DNA of 64,000 nucleotides from an uncultured Lachnospiraceae bacterium. Its GTDB lineage: Bacteria > Bacillota > Clostridia > Lachnospirales > Lachnospiraceae. The translations under genes were made by a program, and so were the position numbers. Below, in pieces: positions 16,386 to 26,215 of the stretch. Location: positions 62,436 to 126,435 of the forward strand of contig CAJTUB010000004.1 of NCBI GenBank assembly GCA_910579465.1. Reading direction: 5' to 3'. The notes under the pieces were generated by a model, which saw nothing but the letters and a program-made list of their open reading frames with translations, searched no databases and was not told the origin of the DNA. The stretch's first letter is position 1. Each line of letters starts with the position of its first letter.

Positions 16386-17616
16386 AGAACAAGTGGATGA
16401 AGTGATAAAAAAATATGGTTCTCCGTTATACATATTTCATGCGGAGGAATTTGAACAAAATTATTTAGAACTGTTAAATACGTTTAGGTCGATTTATCCG
16501 AAGTATAACATTGCTTATTCCTATAAGACAAATTATACTCCCCAAATATGTCATTTGGTAAAAAGGCTTGGTGGCTTTGCTGAAGTGGTTTCAGATATGG
16601 AATATCGATTGGCAAAGAAAATTGGATACGATAATGCTAAGATTGTATATAACGGTCCGATAAAAGGAGAAGGAATGTATGAACACATTCTTTTGGGAGG
16701 AGTTGTTAATGTAGATAACCTTGAGGAAATGAAAGCGATTGTTTTGTTTGCTGCTGAACATAAAGAAATGACAATGCGTGTTGCATTTCGGATAAATATT
16801 GATATCGGTCAAGGCTTTATTTCCCGTTTTGGACTGGATGCATATGAAACACAAACGGGTAGTTCAGAGTTGGATATTGCTTTTCAAATGGCCAAGAGAG
16901 AGCCGAATATCAAAGTGGCAGGACTGCACTGTCATGTAGGCCGTTCAAGAGGGATTGATGCATGGAAGAACAGAGTCCGAATTATGTTTAAACTGGTGGA
17001 TAGATATTTTAGTTCTGCTCCGGAGTTTATTGATTTAGGGAGTGGTATGAATTCTGTTATGGAGCCTGATTTGGCAAAACAATTTAGTGGTCACATTCCT
17101 AATTTTAAAGAGTATGCTGAAGAGGTAGCTGGCGCTATGAAAGAGAAATATGGTAGTTTGCCTTACGATGAACAGCCTGCCCTTTATACGGAGCCTGGAA
17201 CAACTATTATTTCTGGTAACATGAGCTTTTTAGGGACAGTAAAGAGTATTAAAAATGTGAAAGGAAAATCCTATATAACATTTGATTGTAGCGGTGGTAA
17301 TATGGGAGACATTTGTCATTTAAAGAAGCTCCCGATTACCATTTATCATAATGGTGGTGAAAAGGTAAGGTGTGAGGATGCAGATTTTGTTGGGTACACT
17401 TGTCTTGAGCATGATCATATATACGAAGGATTCCATGGCGAAATTGCAGTTGGTGATGTAGTTCAGTTTCGGAATGTGGGGAGCTATAGCAACGTGTTTA
17501 AGCCTCCGTTTATTCTTCCGAATTGTGCAATGATTCAGATTGATAAAGACGGTAACGCAGAGTGCATTAAGCGGCGTGAGACGATAGATGACATTTTTCA
17601 AACTTATATATTTTGA
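16366..17616 (+). CDS. PLP-dependent decarboxylase, diaminopimelate/ornithine-type (LysA-like)
   Basis: A 416-residue fold-type III PLP enzyme. The PLP lysine is in AYSYKTNYTP near residue 50, the phosphate-binding and stacking His region is LHCHVGRSRG near 188, and EPGTTII near 280 is the usual EPGR-type site with Thr in place of Arg. Family members decarboxylate diaminopimelate, carboxynorspermidine or related amino acids. A polysaccharide locus is an odd place for lysine synthesis, so a specialised substrate is likely. ATG 16366 is chosen since AGGAG lies seven bases before; ATG 16360 is too close. It overlaps the priming transferase gene by 20 bases. Confidence 0.8.
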   Translation: MNCQLNKEQVDEVIKKYGSPLYIFHAEEFEQNYLELLNTFRSIYPKYNIAYSYKTNYTPQICHLVKRLGGFAEVVSDMEYRLAKKIGYDNAKIVYNGPIKGEGMYEHILLGGVVNVDNLEEMKAIVLFAAEHKEMTMRVAFRINIDIGQGFISRFGLDAYETQTGSSELDIAFQMAKREPNIKVAGLHCHVGRSRGIDAWKNRVRIMFKLVDRYFSSAPEFIDLGSGMNSVMEPDLAKQFSGHIPNFKEYAEEVAGAMKEKYGSLPYDEQPALYTEPGTTIISGNMSFLGTVKSIKNVKGKSYITFDCSGGNMGDICHLKKLPITIYHNGGEKVRCEDADFVGYTCLEHDHIYEGFHGEIAVGDVVQFRNVGSYSNVFKPPFILPNCAMIQIDKDGNAECIKRRETIDDIFQTYIF

Positions 17617-17627
17617 GAGGCATAAAG

Positions 17628-18671
17628 ATGAGAGATTTAACGGTTCTGGTATCTGGCTGTGGGGCGCAGTTTATGCCTGGATTGGCAGATTGTCTTAAGC
17701 AGAATGAAGAAAGAGATATTAAAATTATTGGTGTTGATATGGGGATTGACCTGACGGTTCTTCAAATAGTGGATGCTTTTTATCAGGTGCCGAGAGCAAC
17801 AGATCCAGCCTATATTGACAGCTTGCTTGAAATTTGTAAAAAAGAAAAGGTTGATGTAGTGATGCCCTTTATGTCAGCGGAACTGCTTCCTTTAATAGAG
17901 CGAAAAACTGAATTTGAGATGATTGGCACGAAAGTATCTGTTTCTGACAGATATAGTGTTGAGATAACAAATAATAAATATAATTTTTATTCGTTCTTAA
18001 AAGAAAACGGTTTACCGGTGCCTGAATTTGCCCTGGTAAAAAGAGCAGAAGATTTGCTGCCTGCCTGTAAAGCTTGTGGATATCCTGACAATGCCGTTTG
18101 TGTAAAAGCCACGGAACTGAGCGGAAGCCGGGGAATTAGAATTATTCAACCAGGCGTTTCCAGATTTGATGTTTTGTTTGGAGAAAAACCAAATTCATTT
18201 TATACAACGATGGAAGAATTGGAGTCTACATTAAAAGAAAGAGATGAGATGCCGGAGATGATGGCGATGGAATATCTGCCTGGCATGGAAGGTTCAGTTG
18301 ATTTAATTGCGGAAAATGGAAAGATACTTTATATGGCATATCGTGAAAGTACGGTTAATCTTCATAGTATTCCGCAGGCTGGCGAGTTAAAGAAAAATGC
18401 GGAAGCATATGAAATAGCGGAAAAGGTGATAGCTGCATTGGGTCTGTCGGGAAATGCAGATCTTGATTTTAAGAATGATGCGGCAGGACATCCGGTTCTT
18501 ATGGAGATTAATCCGAGAATTGCAGCAACAATGAAGATTTTTAAAGAAGGAGGATTGAATCTTCCTTATTTGCGGGTGAAGCAATTATTAGGAGAGGAAC
18601 TGCCAGAGGTTGAGGTCAGATATGGGATAAAAATGCGAAGAAAATATCTGGAAATGTTTACAGGAGAATAG
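17628..18671 (+). CDS. ATP-grasp ligase (PylC/CarB-like)
   Basis: A 347-residue ATP-grasp enzyme. The N-terminal domain begins LTVLVSGCGAQFMPGLADCL, a nucleotide-like binding loop. The central ATP-binding part has VCVKATELSGSRGI and MEYLPGMEGSVDLI, and the metal-binding end is LMEINPRIAAT. The family joins a carboxylate to an amine or thiol by way of an acyl phosphate. It lies immediately after the PLP decarboxylase and near the deacetylase, so I infer that it attaches an amino acid or other carboxylate to an amino sugar. The substrate is not known. Confidence 0.8.
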   Translation: MRDLTVLVSGCGAQFMPGLADCLKQNEERDIKIIGVDMGIDLTVLQIVDAFYQVPRATDPAYIDSLLEICKKEKVDVVMPFMSAELLPLIERKTEFEMIGTKVSVSDRYSVEITNNKYNFYSFLKENGLPVPEFALVKRAEDLLPACKACGYPDNAVCVKATELSGSRGIRIIQPGVSRFDVLFGEKPNSFYTTMEELESTLKERDEMPEMMAMEYLPGMEGSVDLIAENGKILYMAYRESTVNLHSIPQAGELKKNAEAYEIAEKVIAALGLSGNADLDFKNDAAGHPVLMEINPRIAATMKIFKEGGLNLPYLRVKQLLGEELPEVEVRYGIKMRRKYLEMFTGE

Positions 18672-18711
18672 CTGTATGAAAAATACTAGAATATTGAAGG
18701 TGTAAGAAGTT

Positions 18712-19929
18712 ATGAAAATAATGTATTTGATAGATTTTGGATTTGATGTTCCAAATGGCTCCAATCATTTAGTTATCAAAATGATAGACGAATTTTTAAT
18801 GGCAGGACATGAGGTTTATCTTGTTCAAAGTCATTCTGTAGGTAAATATAGTAATATACCTGATGTGTTGCAGAACAGAGAAAAATTTGTTTGTGATATA
18901 GTTGAGAAGCCTGTGATTAGTAAAGGGAATTTTGTAAAGAGATATTTAACCGGTATCGGGTATGAGTTTAAGGCGTATCGCAAATGGAAAAAGAGGATTA
19001 AAGACTATGATATTGTGATTCATCAGTCCCATTTTACTTCACCGTTCTCGGCATTATTGCTTAAACGGTATAAAAGGAAGGTAATATTTAATATATATGA
19101 TATTTTTCCGGGCGAAGCATATACAAACGGTTCAATTAAAAGCAAATTTGTTTATAATGTTTTATCCTGGTTACAGAAGATAATATATAAAAATAGCGCC
19201 AGGATTTTTATCTTGACAGAAGATATGAAACAAACATTAATGAGACTTGGCGTTTCGTTTCATAAAATAAATGTTATACCAAATTGGTTTGATGAAAAGG
19301 CAGTACACAATGTAGCACATGGCAACAATCTTTTTGCTTATGAGTATAATTTAGACAGTACGAAAAAATATATACAGTATGCAGGAACGATAGGTGTTTC
19401 TTATGACTTTGATTTACTTCTGGATGTTGCAAAAAAACTTTCCTATAGAACAGACCTTGTGTTTCAAGTGGTAGGAGAAGGAATTTTTTTGGAGCACATG
19501 AAGAATAGAGCAAAGAAAGAAGAGATATGCAACATTCAATTTATTCCCTGGCAGCCGCTTGAAAAGATATCTGATGTATATTCAGCGTGTACGTTGCAAA
19601 TAGTACCTTTGCGTAAGGATGTAATTCGAAATGCATATCCGAGTAAAATACTGCCCCTTATGGCTTGTGGAAGAATCCCCGTTTTTTCTGTTGAAGAAGA
19701 TTCTTGTTTCTACAGGGAGATAAACGATAACAGGGTAGGAATTGCAACACCTCTTGGAGATACAGAAGCTTTGGCAGATAGTATTTTATACTTAGTTGAT
19801 AATGAAGATGAAAGATACAGCATGCAAGAGAATGCAAAGACGTATGTGTATCAGAGATATACGGCAAAAGACAATATTAATGAAATGATAAAGGTGTTTA
19901 TGCAGATGCAAGGAGGTAAAAAAGAATGA
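18712..19929 (+). CDS. Glycosyltransferase family 4
   Basis: A 405-residue GT-B glycosyltransferase. The N-terminal acceptor domain has MYLIDFGFDVPNGSNHL at the start. The C-terminal donor domain has YIQYAGTIGVSYDFDLLLDVA, FQVVGEGIFLEHMK and the nucleotide-sugar motif SKILPLMACGRIPVFSVEED, matching GT4 enzymes such as WbuB, which transfers FucNAc. The next two genes make the precursor of a 6-deoxy-hexosamine, so L-FucNAc or a relative is a fair guess for the donor. The stop overlaps the next gene by four bases. Confidence 0.85.
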   Translation: MKIMYLIDFGFDVPNGSNHLVIKMIDEFLMAGHEVYLVQSHSVGKYSNIPDVLQNREKFVCDIVEKPVISKGNFVKRYLTGIGYEFKAYRKWKKRIKDYDIVIHQSHFTSPFSALLLKRYKRKVIFNIYDIFPGEAYTNGSIKSKFVYNVLSWLQKIIYKNSARIFILTEDMKQTLMRLGVSFHKINVIPNWFDEKAVHNVAHGNNLFAYEYNLDSTKKYIQYAGTIGVSYDFDLLLDVAKKLSYRTDLVFQVVGEGIFLEHMKNRAKKEEICNIQFIPWQPLEKISDVYSACTLQIVPLRKDVIRNAYPSKILPLMACGRIPVFSVEEDSCFYREINDNRVGIATPLGDTEALADSILYLVDNEDERYSMQENAKTYVYQRYTAKDNINEMIKVFMQMQGGKKE

Positions 19930-20963
19930 ATAATTTGTTTAAAGATAAGGTGTTATTGATTACTGGTGGGACAGGTTCTTTTGGGAATGCTGTTCTTGAA
20001 AGATTTTTGGATTCAGAGGTAAAAGAGATTCGTATTTTTTCCAGAGACGAAAAAAAGCAGGATGACATGCGCCATCTTTACAATAATTCTAAATTGAAAT
20101 TTTATATTGGTGATGTACGCGATATTAATACAATCCGTCCTGTAATGACAGGAGTGGATTATATTTTTCACGCAGCGGCGCTTAAACAGGTTCCTTCTTG
20201 TGAGTTTTTCCCTCTTGAAGCAGTAAAGACAAATGTGATTGGAACAGATAATGTGTTAACGGCCGCAATCGAAGCTGGTGTTAGTAGAATAGTATGTCTT
20301 TCTACAGATAAGGCAGCGTATCCGGTTAACGCAATGGGGACCTCAAAAGCAATGATGGAAAAGATCATTATTGCAAAGGCGAGGACGGTAGACCCGGAAA
20401 AGACAAGTATTTGTTGTACCCGATATGGTAATGTCATGTGTTCAAGAGGTTCTGTTATACCGCTATTTGTTGATAAAATTAAAGCGAATCAGCCGCTTAC
20501 GATTACGAATGGCGAGATGACCAGATTTATTATGAATCTGAATGAAGCTGTGGAATTAGTATTGTATGCATTTGAGCATGGTTCCCAAGGCGATTTGTTT
20601 GTTCAAAAATCGAATGCTTGTACCATTGACGTTCTTGCACAGGCAATTAAGGAACTCTTTCATGTACCGGATTATCCGACCAATGTGATTGGAATCCGGC
20701 ACGGCGAAAAAATGTATGAAACTTTGTTAACAAATGAAGAATGTGCAAGAGCGATAGATTGCGGTGATTTTTATAGGGTAATTGCGGACAACCGGGACTT
20801 GAATTACGAAAAATATCTGTCGACCGGAAATGTGGATAGAAATGGGTTGACGGAATTTAATTCCAATAATACAAAACTTCTTGATGTAGAAGAGGTTAAG
20901 GAAAAGTTGCTTACAACTGATTTTATACGTGCAGCCCTGGAAGAATGGGAGGCAAACAAATGA
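19926..20963 (+). CDS. UDP-GlcNAc 4,6-dehydratase, 5-inverting (FnlA/CapE/WbjB type)
   Basis: A 345-residue short-chain dehydrogenase/reductase. NAD-binding motif LLITGGTGSFGNAVLERF; IFSRDEKKQDDMRHLY is a signature of the FnlA/CapE subgroup. The catalytic stretch is STDKAAYPVNAMGTSK, with Met in place of Tyr. The enzyme turns UDP-GlcNAc into the 4-keto-6-deoxy L-arabino sugar, first step toward UDP-L-FucNAc or UDP-L-QuiNAc/RhaNAc. It overlaps its neighbours by four bases on both sides, so the gene set is tightly coupled. Confidence 0.9.
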   Translation: MNNLFKDKVLLITGGTGSFGNAVLERFLDSEVKEIRIFSRDEKKQDDMRHLYNNSKLKFYIGDVRDINTIRPVMTGVDYIFHAAALKQVPSCEFFPLEAVKTNVIGTDNVLTAAIEAGVSRIVCLSTDKAAYPVNAMGTSKAMMEKIIIAKARTVDPEKTSICCTRYGNVMCSRGSVIPLFVDKIKANQPLTITNGEMTRFIMNLNEAVELVLYAFEHGSQGDLFVQKSNACTIDVLAQAIKELFHVPDYPTNVIGIRHGEKMYETLLTNEECARAIDCGDFYRVIADNRDLNYEKYLSTGNVDRNGLTEFNSNNTKLLDVEEVKEKLLTTDFIRAALEEWEANK

Positions 20964-21820
20964 GATTCTTAGTTCTGGGTTGTAATGGCATGGCCGGACA
21001 CATGATTTCCTTATATTTGAAGGAGCAGGGACATGATGTCCTTGGCTTTGCCTTGATGAAATCGGCCTATATTGAGACATTTGTTGGTGATGCAAGAGAT
21101 ACGGAAGGCCTTATAAAACTGATAGGAGAGGGGAAGTTTGATACAATCATTAATTGTATTGGAATTTTGAATCAGTTTGCAGAACAGGATAAGGCGCTTG
21201 CTACATTTTTAAACTCCTATTTTCCTCATTTTCTTGCAGAAGTTACATGCGAAACAGATACTCAGGTAATACATATGAGTACGGATTGTGTGTTTTCTGG
21301 CAGGCGTGGACAATATACGGAGGAAGATTTTAGAGATGGGGAAACATTTTATGATCGTTCGAAAGCACTTGGAGAATTGGAAGATGGCAAGAATTTAACA
21401 CTTCGGCAGTCGATTGTCGGACCAGATATTAACCCTGATGGTATCGGGCTGCTTAACTGGTTTATGAAGCAGAACAGCGAGGTAAATGGTTTTACAAAAG
21501 CAATGTGGACAGGGCAGACTACGCTTCAACTTGCAAAAACCATGGAGGTGGCTGCAAAAGAAAGGGTGCATGGTCTTTATAATGCCGTACCAGATACAAG
21601 TATTTCTAAATATGAATTACTGAAGCTCTTTAACCACTATATACGTAATGATGAATTGAAAATAAATGCTGTTGAGGGAGTAAATGCGGATAAGAGTTTA
21701 AAGAGAACAAGATATGAATTTGATTATCTTATTCCGGATTATGAGACTATGATAAGTGAACTTGCCACCTGGATGCATGTGCACAGAAGGATTTATCCGC
21801 ACTATTCATTAGAAAAATAG
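20960..21820 (+). CDS. NAD(P)-dependent sugar reductase, RmlD/FnlB-like
   Basis: A 286-residue SDR protein with the Rossmann start RFLVLGCNGMAGHMISLYL, HMSTDCVFSGRRGQYTEED and YDRSKALGE, which supplies the Tyr/Lys pair. This matches RmlD-like reductases such as FnlB/WbvR, which reduce the 4-keto intermediate made by the preceding dehydratase. In the FucNAc pathway the CapF version has an extra cupin domain; none is present here. ATG 20960 overlaps the dehydratase stop (ATGA) with GGGAGG upstream. Confidence 0.85.
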   Translation: MRFLVLGCNGMAGHMISLYLKEQGHDVLGFALMKSAYIETFVGDARDTEGLIKLIGEGKFDTIINCIGILNQFAEQDKALATFLNSYFPHFLAEVTCETDTQVIHMSTDCVFSGRRGQYTEEDFRDGETFYDRSKALGELEDGKNLTLRQSIVGPDINPDGIGLLNWFMKQNSEVNGFTKAMWTGQTTLQLAKTMEVAAKERVHGLYNAVPDTSISKYELLKLFNHYIRNDELKINAVEGVNADKSLKRTRYEFDYLIPDYETMISELATWMHVHRRIYPHYSLEK

Positions 21821-21861
21821 TCCGGCGGATACTTTCATGTAAAAGAGAGGGATAGTTGTAA

Positions 21862-22959
21862 ATGAAAAAAGTTTGCTTCTTAACAATGGGCAATATAGAG
21901 CTGGCTCCTTATATTGCAATTTATATGAAATATGTTGAGGGGGCGTGCCACATTATTTTCTGGGATAGGGAAGGCCGCGGGCAACGTTCCGATGGAAATT
22001 ACTATTATCGATATAATAAGCAGATTAAAGATACAGATAAGGTGCAGAAAGTAATTGGCTACGCCGGATATAAACGTTTTGCCAGAAGGGTACTTTTAGA
22101 GAATAAATTTGATTTGGTTATTTGTCTTCAGACATGTGCGGCACTTTTATTATCTGATGTTTTAATGAGTAAATATTCAGGAAAATTCATTGTAGATATC
22201 CGTGATTATTCAGATGAAAAAATCGGATTGGTATATAAAAGAGAAAAAAGGCTGTTTGCACGAGCGAAGAAGTGTGTGATTTCATCAGAAGGATATAAAG
22301 AATTTTTACCGGCGGGAGAGTATCTGATTGCTCATAATTTAAGGCAGCTGCCGAAGAGTGAAGTTGAAAGTATCAGGAACAGGGAGACAAAACGTACCAG
22401 ACTGCATATTGCATATATTGGTCACTGTGCATATCAGGAGCAGTATAGAAAGCTATTACTTAATTTGAAAAATGATGAACGTTTTATAGTTAGTTTTTTT
22501 GGAACACGCGCAGAAGAATTAGAAGAGTTTTGTAAAAATAACGATATTAAGAATGTCAGAATATCTGGTGCTTTTGATGCAAAGGATATTTTGCAATTAT
22601 ATAAGGATGTTGATTTTGTTAATAATTTGTATGGAAATCATACGCCGGTATTGGATTATGCACTATCCAATAAATTATATTTTGCAACCGAATTGAGGAT
22701 ACCTATTTTGACATGTCCGGACACATATATGGCAAAGGTGGCGTTACACTATGGCGTTGGAATTGCTGTAAATGCAGATGATTCTAATCTTGGAGATTAT
22801 TTGTACGATTATTACATGAAGTTAGACTGGAAGAAGATGTCGGATGGGTGCCAGCATTTTTTGGACAGGGCATATAAAGAACAGGCATGTTTTGAAAGTT
22901 ATATTAGATCTGTGATAAGCAATGAAGGTGATAATAATGAAAATATCATTTGTGACTGA
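21862..22959 (+). CDS. Putative GT-B glycosyltransferase
   Basis: A 365-residue protein, weakly recognisable. It starts KKVCFLTMGNIELAPYIAIY, has a first domain that includes FIVDIRDYSDEKI, and a second domain with HIAYIGHCAYQEQYRKLL, FFGTRAEELEEF and DVDFVNNLYGN, the alternating strand-helix pattern of GT-B donors. The usual GT4 EX7E motif is not clear. In its place are ALSNKLYFATELRIPIL and GVGIAVN, which look like the end of GT4-type donor domains. Position among glycosyltransferases supports the call. It overlaps the next gene by 23 bases. Confidence 0.65.
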   Translation: MKKVCFLTMGNIELAPYIAIYMKYVEGACHIIFWDREGRGQRSDGNYYYRYNKQIKDTDKVQKVIGYAGYKRFARRVLLENKFDLVICLQTCAALLLSDVLMSKYSGKFIVDIRDYSDEKIGLVYKREKRLFARAKKCVISSEGYKEFLPAGEYLIAHNLRQLPKSEVESIRNRETKRTRLHIAYIGHCAYQEQYRKLLLNLKNDERFIVSFFGTRAEELEEFCKNNDIKNVRISGAFDAKDILQLYKDVDFVNNLYGNHTPVLDYALSNKLYFATELRIPILTCPDTYMAKVALHYGVGIAVNADDSNLGDYLYDYYMKLDWKKMSDGCQHFLDRAYKEQACFESYIRSVISNEGDNNENIICD

Positions 22960-24028
22960 TGATTTAAGTCAGGGCGGGGCGCAAAAAATGATGGCATTTG
23001 TCATTTCAGCAGTTTCGGAAATTGCAGAAGAAATCGTTGTTGTCTTGCGCGATAAAGGAAAGATTGATTATGAAGTGCCTGATAATGTCCGCTTTTTATA
23101 TATGGTGCAGCCTTCAAAAAATTCAAAGATAAAGAGAATAAATGATATTCGCTGCATATTATCTTACAGAAAGCAGCTTGTTAATATTGTCAAATCAGAG
23201 AAAATTGATATAGTGTGTGTGTTTGGATATTATTATGCTACAGTTGCAGCGTTAGCAAAAAAAAGAAGCAAAGTAAAGGTAATTGGTTCGGAACGCCGTT
23301 CGCCGATGGATTTAAATATGTTTTGGAGAAATGTGAGCAAAATATCTTATGCGGCATGTGACAAAATGGTATTTCAGGTAGAAGGAGCAAGGGCATATTA
23401 TAATTTTTCCCAGGAAAAAGCTGTAATTATTCCAAATCCGTACATTTCTGCCTATGCCTATTCTAAGCCGTGCAATACAGCGGAGAGAAAGAAAACAATT
23501 ATTCTTGCTGCGGCCAGACTGGAGTATGAGAAAGGCTTCGATATTGGAATCAAAGCAATGAGGTTGATTGCAGAGAAAAAGCCGGAGTATAAATTGTTGA
23601 TTTATGGTCATGGTGATTTTGAGGAAATGTATGGAAAACTGGTTGATGAGCTGGATTTAAGAGAATATGTTATTTATAAAGGCCTTTCTAAGCGGATTAT
23701 AGATGATATATATGACGCGAGTGTCTTTGTGCTGCCATCACGGTCGGAAGGGATTCCTAATATGCTTTTAGAGGCGATGGGAGCAGGCTTGCCATGTGTG
23801 GCGGCGGATTGTAATCCGGGAGGACCAAGAATGCTAATTGGAAATAATGAACGTGGAGTATTAGTAAAAATGGGGGATTATGAAGAAACAGCAAATGTGG
23901 TGGTAAAGTTATTGAATGATGAAAAATTGGCAGAAAGGTATGCTCAGGCTGCAATGTCTGTAAAAGATATTTATGCAAAAGAAAAGATCGAGAAATGTTG
24001 GAGAGAAGTATTTTTATCGTTATACTAA
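22937..24028 (+). CDS. Glycosyltransferase family 4
   Basis: A 363-residue GT4 enzyme. The start KISFVTDDLSQGGAQKMM carries the conserved GGAQ acceptor-side loop. The donor domain shows ILAAARLEYEKGFDIGIKA, YKLLIYGHGDFEEMY and the EX7E-type segment PSRSEGIPNMLLEAMGAGLP with two glutamates. It resembles GalNAc/GlcNAc transferases of the PglA/WbaO kind, but acceptor and donor are unknown. ATG 22937 gives the usual start of the fold. Confidence 0.9.
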   Translation: MKISFVTDDLSQGGAQKMMAFVISAVSEIAEEIVVVLRDKGKIDYEVPDNVRFLYMVQPSKNSKIKRINDIRCILSYRKQLVNIVKSEKIDIVCVFGYYYATVAALAKKRSKVKVIGSERRSPMDLNMFWRNVSKISYAACDKMVFQVEGARAYYNFSQEKAVIIPNPYISAYAYSKPCNTAERKKTIILAAARLEYEKGFDIGIKAMRLIAEKKPEYKLLIYGHGDFEEMYGKLVDELDLREYVIYKGLSKRIIDDIYDASVFVLPSRSEGIPNMLLEAMGAGLPCVAADCNPGGPRMLIGNNERGVLVKMGDYEETANVVVKLLNDEKLAERYAQAAMSVKDIYAKEKIEKCWREVFLSLY

Positions 24029-24058
24029 TTTGTGCACTGAGAAAAGAGGAGTAGTATT

Positions 24059-25468
24059 ATGAAAGCTCAATTAAAAAAGAGTGCGTGCTTAATCCTGATA
24101 CTGAATATTGCTTTTTTGGCGGCTGAAGTTATCTTTTTTATTCTGATATCAACCGGTTCTATTGTATGTTCCGTGTGGTCATTGCCAGCAACGGTGTTTT
24201 CTTTTATAGCAATTGCGCTAAACATGTTAGCGATGTGGAAGTTTAAAATAGATGTTATGGACTTTAGATTTTTGTTTATGGTATTTATGTATATATTTAT
24301 GTGTGGAAGGGTCTGGTTAAATTGTTTTGGATTGGATGGCGATATTTTTTGGGTATTGCATACTTTTTTTCCGCATGATGTAATGGCGCGGGCCAGTATG
24401 TATTGTTTATGTTGTACACAGGCGATATTTTTAGGTTTATTATGTACGAAACGGAAGATGCCGCTTGTTTATGAAAAGAAAGGTGAGCATACCGATTCAA
24501 ACAGGCTTTTTTTGACGGGTATTTTGTTATTACTAATTGGGCTTCCATGCCAGGTTTATGTAGATATTCATTCAATCAGAGCAACACTTTCGTCAGGTTC
24601 TTACCTATCCATAACAGGAGTCACAGGGTTGATTGATGATTTTGCTTTTTTATTAGTTCCCGGTATTCTATGCCTTATGGAGAGCAGACCAAAGCAGCGA
24701 AAAGTAGTTTTTGTGGTTCTCAGTGCGTATTTTTTGTTGGTCATGAGTCTGACTGGTGATCGTAGATATTATGTTACAAGTCTTGTCGCAATTGGGGCAT
24801 ACCTACTTTATGCTATTAGAAGGGATAAACCTCACAAAGAAAAAATCAGCATAAAGCGATATGTGTTCATAGGTATACTTGGCGTATTATTTTTGAGCTT
24901 TCTTCAAGTATTAAGAGAAATTCGTGCAAATGGTCTGGGAAGCTTATCGGATTTTTTAATAAATCATGGAAGTGATATCTTTGTTGTAGACGATTTGCTA
25001 TACGAAGTGCTGGCTGAGTTTGGTATTTCTTTCTTTTCTGTGACAAATATTATTGCGAATGTTCCGACCATGCTTCCTTTTCAGTATGGAATGACGTTTG
25101 TTGGAATGATACCCTTTCTTTTACCGGTCGGTTTTCTGCTAGGTGACCTTTTTTTACTGGCTGAACCATCTGCTGCTATTAATGCAGCAACGGTGAATGG
25201 TTTGGGAAGCACCCTTTTAGGGGATTTATATGCAAATTTTGGCAATGTCGGCATTTTATTTAGCTTTCTTTTTGGTATTATATTATCCAAAATAGTCAAT
25301 CTAAGCAAAAGAGAACAAGGCGGAATTAAATTAGTTATGTATTATTCATTATATAGAATTATGATTAATCTGGTTCGATGTACAGTGTTTGAAGTATATC
25401 GTCCGAGTATATGGATGTATTGTATTGTATATATCATATACTGGAGCTGCGGTAAAAGAGGGCGTTAA
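24059..25468 (+). CDS. Oligosaccharide repeat-unit polymerase (Wzy)
   Basis: A 469-residue, very hydrophobic protein with about 10-12 membrane segments and long aromatic runs, the profile of O-antigen/capsule polymerases. A larger loop near residues 300-370 contains RANGLGSLSDFLINHG and the RR/R-rich segments common in the family. Wzy proteins have low sequence conservation, so the call rests on topology and on being the only such protein in the locus next to a Wzx-type flippase. It would join lipid-linked repeat units on the outer face of the membrane. Confidence 0.78.
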   Translation: MKAQLKKSACLILILNIAFLAAEVIFFILISTGSIVCSVWSLPATVFSFIAIALNMLAMWKFKIDVMDFRFLFMVFMYIFMCGRVWLNCFGLDGDIFWVLHTFFPHDVMARASMYCLCCTQAIFLGLLCTKRKMPLVYEKKGEHTDSNRLFLTGILLLLIGLPCQVYVDIHSIRATLSSGSYLSITGVTGLIDDFAFLLVPGILCLMESRPKQRKVVFVVLSAYFLLVMSLTGDRRYYVTSLVAIGAYLLYAIRRDKPHKEKISIKRYVFIGILGVLFLSFLQVLREIRANGLGSLSDFLINHGSDIFVVDDLLYEVLAEFGISFFSVTNIIANVPTMLPFQYGMTFVGMIPFLLPVGFLLGDLFLLAEPSAAINAATVNGLGSTLLGDLYANFGNVGILFSFLFGIILSKIVNLSKREQGGIKLVMYYSLYRIMINLVRCTVFEVYRPSIWMYCIVYIIYWSCGKRGR

Positions 25469-25494
25469 GTTACTTTGATATACAGGAGGAGCAG

Positions 25495-26190
25495 ATGCAA
25501 ATAATAGAGTTCTATGGATTGCCAGGTAGTGGGAAGAGTACAGTTTGTGAAAGAGTGATAAAAGAATTGCGTTCCAGCGGAAATCAGGTAGGAGATATTG
25601 ATGAATATTTGAAGTATTGTAAAGGGATAAAATGGGTTATGAGGGGCTTGGTATCAAGAAATGGATTTACTTTTTTTTCGACAGCATTAGGGACGTTGCG
25701 AAGAAAAAAACTGCTATTTTGTCGCGATGTTATAGTGAGAGTTTTACGCGTACTGCAATTTTATGCATATTATGATATGTGCGTAAAACAAAAAAGATAC
25801 ACATATATGTTGATGGATCAGGCAATTATTCAGGGGTACATTTCCACATTTTATGATTATACTGATATGACAGCGGATGATTACAGATGTGTTGTTAAGG
25901 GGATTTTTCCTTATAATTTTATGAGTTTCTATATGGAGATATCTCCGGAAACAGCAAGTGAAAGAATAGATATGCGTGGTGAGGAGGACCATGGGAGATG
26001 CGATAAGATAAAGGACATTGCCTCCAGAATCAGGATATTGGAGATACAAGCAAAAAATTTTGATTGTGGACATTCAGTTTTTTCAAAAACACATTCTTCT
26101 TATAGGGTAGACGCGAACTTAGATATTGATGAGAAGGTTCGGTTTGTTTTAGAAAAAGTTGATAAGGGATTTAAGAGGGAATTGCAATGA
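25495..26190 (+). CDS. P-loop kinase-like protein of the polysaccharide locus
   Basis: A 231-residue small P-loop NTPase. The Walker A loop is FYGLPGSGKSTV at the very start, and the end of the protein has DMRGEEDHGRCDK, a lid-like Arg-rich part as in nucleoside or sugar kinases. YTYMLMDQAI may be the Walker B/DxD region. I cannot name its substrate. It is one of two P-loop kinases in the locus; the other (27518) is next to a nucleotidyltransferase. It overlaps no neighbour but sits 26 bases after wzy and 25 bases before wzx. Confidence 0.7.
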   Translation: MQIIEFYGLPGSGKSTVCERVIKELRSSGNQVGDIDEYLKYCKGIKWVMRGLVSRNGFTFFSTALGTLRRKKLLFCRDVIVRVLRVLQFYAYYDMCVKQKRYTYMLMDQAIIQGYISTFYDYTDMTADDYRCVVKGIFPYNFMSFYMEISPETASERIDMRGEEDHGRCDKIKDIASRIRILEIQAKNFDCGHSVFSKTHSSYRVDANLDIDEKVRFVLEKVDKGFKRELQ

Positions 26191-26215
26191 ACAGGTTAGG
26201 TGGAATGTTTTGGAT

